From Bacteroidota bacterium (GTDB lineage Bacteria > Bacteroidota > Bacteroidia > Bacteroidales > Marinifilaceae): a stretch of 7,280 nt of DNA. Location: contig JAEXFF010000234.1 of assembly GCA_023400335.1 (NCBI GenBank), positions 1 to 7,280 on the forward strand. Direction: 5' to 3'. The notes under the pieces are model-generated. The model made no database searches and had not been told where the DNA came from. It worked only from the letters and a program-made list of their open reading frames with translations. Positions 6,367-7,280 of this stretch are shown one piece after another. Position numbers and translations under genes: made by a program. How positions within the stretch are numbered: position 1 is the first letter of the stretch; the number at the start of each line of letters is the position of its first letter.

Positions 6367-7185
6367 ATGATGATGAAAAGAGTAACTTTAATATTGTTTC
6401 TGATCGGTTTTGCTTTTAATGCAAGTGCACAGAAAGAACGGAAGTTTGTCCGGGAAGGAAATGATCTCTATGGTAAACAGGATTTTGAAAAGGCAGAAGT
6501 TGAATACCGGAAGGCTTTGGATAAGAAGACCGATTCTTACGAAGCTGCCTTTAATTTGGGAGATGCTTTATTCAAGCAGAAAAAATTCGATGAAGCTTTG
6601 CAACAGTTTTCTGATTTGGCAAAGGAGGAGACGGATAAACAAAGGTTGGGAGAGTTGTATCACAATATTGGAAACACTTTATTATCCATGCAGAAAACCG
6701 AAGAGAGCATTGAAGCGTATAAAGAATCGTTGAGAAACCGTCCGGATTCTCCGGAAACCAAATATAATCTGGAATATGCCCGCCGGAGGCAGCAACAGCA
6801 ACAGAACCAAAACCAGGATCAGAATAAAGATCAACAGGACAAAAACCAGAATAAAGATCAGAATAAAGATCAGAACCAGGATCAGAATAAAGGGAAAGAC
6901 AAAGATCAGAACCAGGATCAGAAAGATCAAAATCAGGATCAAAAAGACCAGAATAAAGATCAGCAGGACAAAGACCGGAAAGATCAGGATAAAAATCAGC
7001 AGAATAAGGACCGGCAGCAGCAGGATCAGCAGCCTCAGCAACAACCTGGGAAAATCTCAAAGGAAGATGCCCAGCGTTTATTAGAGGCTTTACAGAATGA
7101 CGAGAAAAAGGTTCAGGAAAAAGTACAGAAAGAAAAAGTACAACAACAAAAGGCTAAAAAACAGAAAATCGAAAAAGATTGGTAA
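6367..7185 (+). CDS. batC: BatC, secreted TPR protein with long Q/N/D/K-rich segment
   Basis: Starting at the first of three consecutive ATG codons (6367, 6370, 6373), the product has 272 residues. An in-frame TTG at 6346 would only add an acidic, non-signal-like prefix. A signal peptide covers 1-21, with cleavage after A-S-A. Three TPR-like helix pairs follow at about 24-57, 58-91 and 95-128 (for example ELYHNIGNTL and ESIEAYKESL). Residues 142-226 are almost only Gln, Asn, Asp and Lys, with a clear 7-residue pattern in the second half. The C-terminus (229-272) is a charged helix starting ISKEDAQRLLEAL and ending EKDW, which I recall as typical of BatC. TPR domains bind proteins, so BatC is likely a periplasmic partner of the BatA/BatB VWA domains. 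No catalytic motif is present. The gap before it (6296-6366) shows no regulatory feature I can support. Confidence 0.9.
   Translation: MMMKRVTLILFLIGFAFNASAQKERKFVREGNDLYGKQDFEKAEVEYRKALDKKTDSYEAAFNLGDALFKQKKFDEALQQFSDLAKEETDKQRLGELYHNIGNTLLSMQKTEESIEAYKESLRNRPDSPETKYNLEYARRRQQQQQNQNQDQNKDQQDKNQNKDQNKDQNQDQNKGKDKDQNQDQKDQNQDQKDQNKDQQDKDRKDQDKNQQNKDRQQQDQQPQQQPGKISKEDAQRLLEALQNDEKKVQEKVQKEKVQQQKAKKQKIEKDW
6904..7029 (+). repeat. Six degenerate 21-base (heptad) units within batC
   Basis: Residues 180-221 of BatC divide into six heptads, each beginning with Asp: DQNQDQK, DQNQDQK, DQNKDQQ, DKDRKDQ, DKNQQNK, DRQQQDQ. The first three also have Asp at position 5. Upstream (residues 164-175) the same words repeat with a 4-residue period instead. 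The copies differ at synonymous positions (GATCAGAACCAG against GATCAAAATCAG), so the array is not a fresh slippage product. Similar composition is common in BatC homologues, but the exact array is likely strain- or species-variable. Confidence 0.7.
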
Positions 7186-7202
7186 TTTTGTGCCTTAAAA
7201 TA

Positions 7203-7218
7203 TAAGTCAATGGACTTA
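7203..7218 (+). other. Hairpin between batC and batD enclosing an in-frame ATG
   Basis: TAAGTC (7203-7208) pairs perfectly with GACTTA (7213-7218) around the loop AATG. The loop holds an ATG (7210) in frame with batD. This favours the downstream ATG at 7231 as the main start, or could tune initiation. Six pairs and a 4-base loop is a modest structure and may be chance. Confidence 0.3.
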
Positions 7219-7230
7219 AAACGGATAAAG

Positions 7231-7280
7231 ATGAGATTATTGGGTTTCATATTGTTGTTTTTTACGAGTCTGACCGTCTG
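7231..7280 (+). CDS. batD: BatD, N-terminal signal peptide only (runs off the window)
   Basis: The open frame begins MRLLGFILLFFTSLTV and is cut by the window end, so only a hydrophobic signal-peptide-like segment is visible. Position directly after batC is where BatD, a large periplasmic/membrane protein with repeated beta domains, is encoded in Bacteroides-type bat operons; the name therefore rests on gene order, not on domain content. An alternative in-frame ATG at 7210 would add MDLKRIK. I chose 7231 because it gives a classic short basic n-region, and because the 7210 codon sits in a small hairpin loop. The spacing to batC is 45 bases with no terminator, consistent with co-transcription. 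Confidence 0.6.
   Translation, partial: MRLLGFILLFFTSLTV

Noticed and set aside
6682..7044. Reverse-strand open frame of 120 residues made almost only of Leu, Ile, Val and Phe
   Set aside because: It is the exact antisense of the Q/N/D/K codons of BatC (CAG, AAC, GAT, AAA read backwards), so the hydrophobic look is a by-product of low complexity.
6572..7060. Reverse-strand open frame of 162 residues with repeated SDL/YSD words
   Set aside because: Another antisense frame of the same BatC repeat; no plausible start context, and the forward gene is clearly real.
6776..7084. Forward-strand frame rich in Arg, Ile and Lys inside batC
   Set aside because: It is a shifted reading of the same 21-base repeat units; open only because of the biased codons.

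Overview
The window looks like a chromosomal segment from a member of the Bacteroidota, most likely order Bacteroidales. The support is the gene set and order (MoxR ATPase, DUF58 protein, BatD/DUF4381-like anchor, BatA, BatB, BatC, then the start of BatD), promoter boxes of the Bacteroides type (TAnnTTTG), A-rich translation starts without a strong Shine-Dalgarno, and moderate GC. Family or genus cannot be fixed from the sequence alone. All genes lie on the + strand.

Layout: (1) 50-450 holds a small lipoprotein gene that is broken. It has a good lipoprotein signal and a helical, Ala/Lys-rich body, but the frame stops at 331 and coherent coding continues in another frame to 450. (2) 495-899 encodes a very basic three-helix membrane protein of unknown function, with a possible promoter just upstream and a strong rho-independent terminator at 912-943. 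(3) After a 200-base spacer holding that terminator, a plausible promoter (988-1019) and a G-rich leader, the Bacteroides aerotolerance (bat) operon runs from 1100 past the right edge: moxR (1100-2095), DUF58 (2170-3039), a signal-peptide/TM protein (3111-4112), batA (4163-5155), batB (5249-6295), batC (6367-7185) and the first codons of batD (7231-7280).

How the genes fit together: MoxR AAA+ ATPases act with von Willebrand factor A (VWA) proteins, and the DUF58 protein, BatA and BatB all carry an intact DxSxS metal-binding motif. The positive-inside rule puts the VWA domains of BatA and BatB in the periplasm, together with secreted BatC (TPR) and BatD, while MoxR and DUF58 are cytosolic. The 333-residue protein, with a periplasmic N-terminal domain, one membrane helix and a cytosolic C-terminal domain, is the natural link between the two sides. 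This operon was first tied to oxygen tolerance in Bacteroides fragilis; its molecular activity remains poorly defined, and work in Leptospira questioned the oxidative-stress role.

I see no mobile element, CRISPR array, RNA gene or clearly new system. The points most worth a second look are the broken lipoprotein gene, the heptad-patterned Q/N/D/K segment of BatC, the G-rich operon leader, and short hairpins in four of the six intergenic gaps of the operon.
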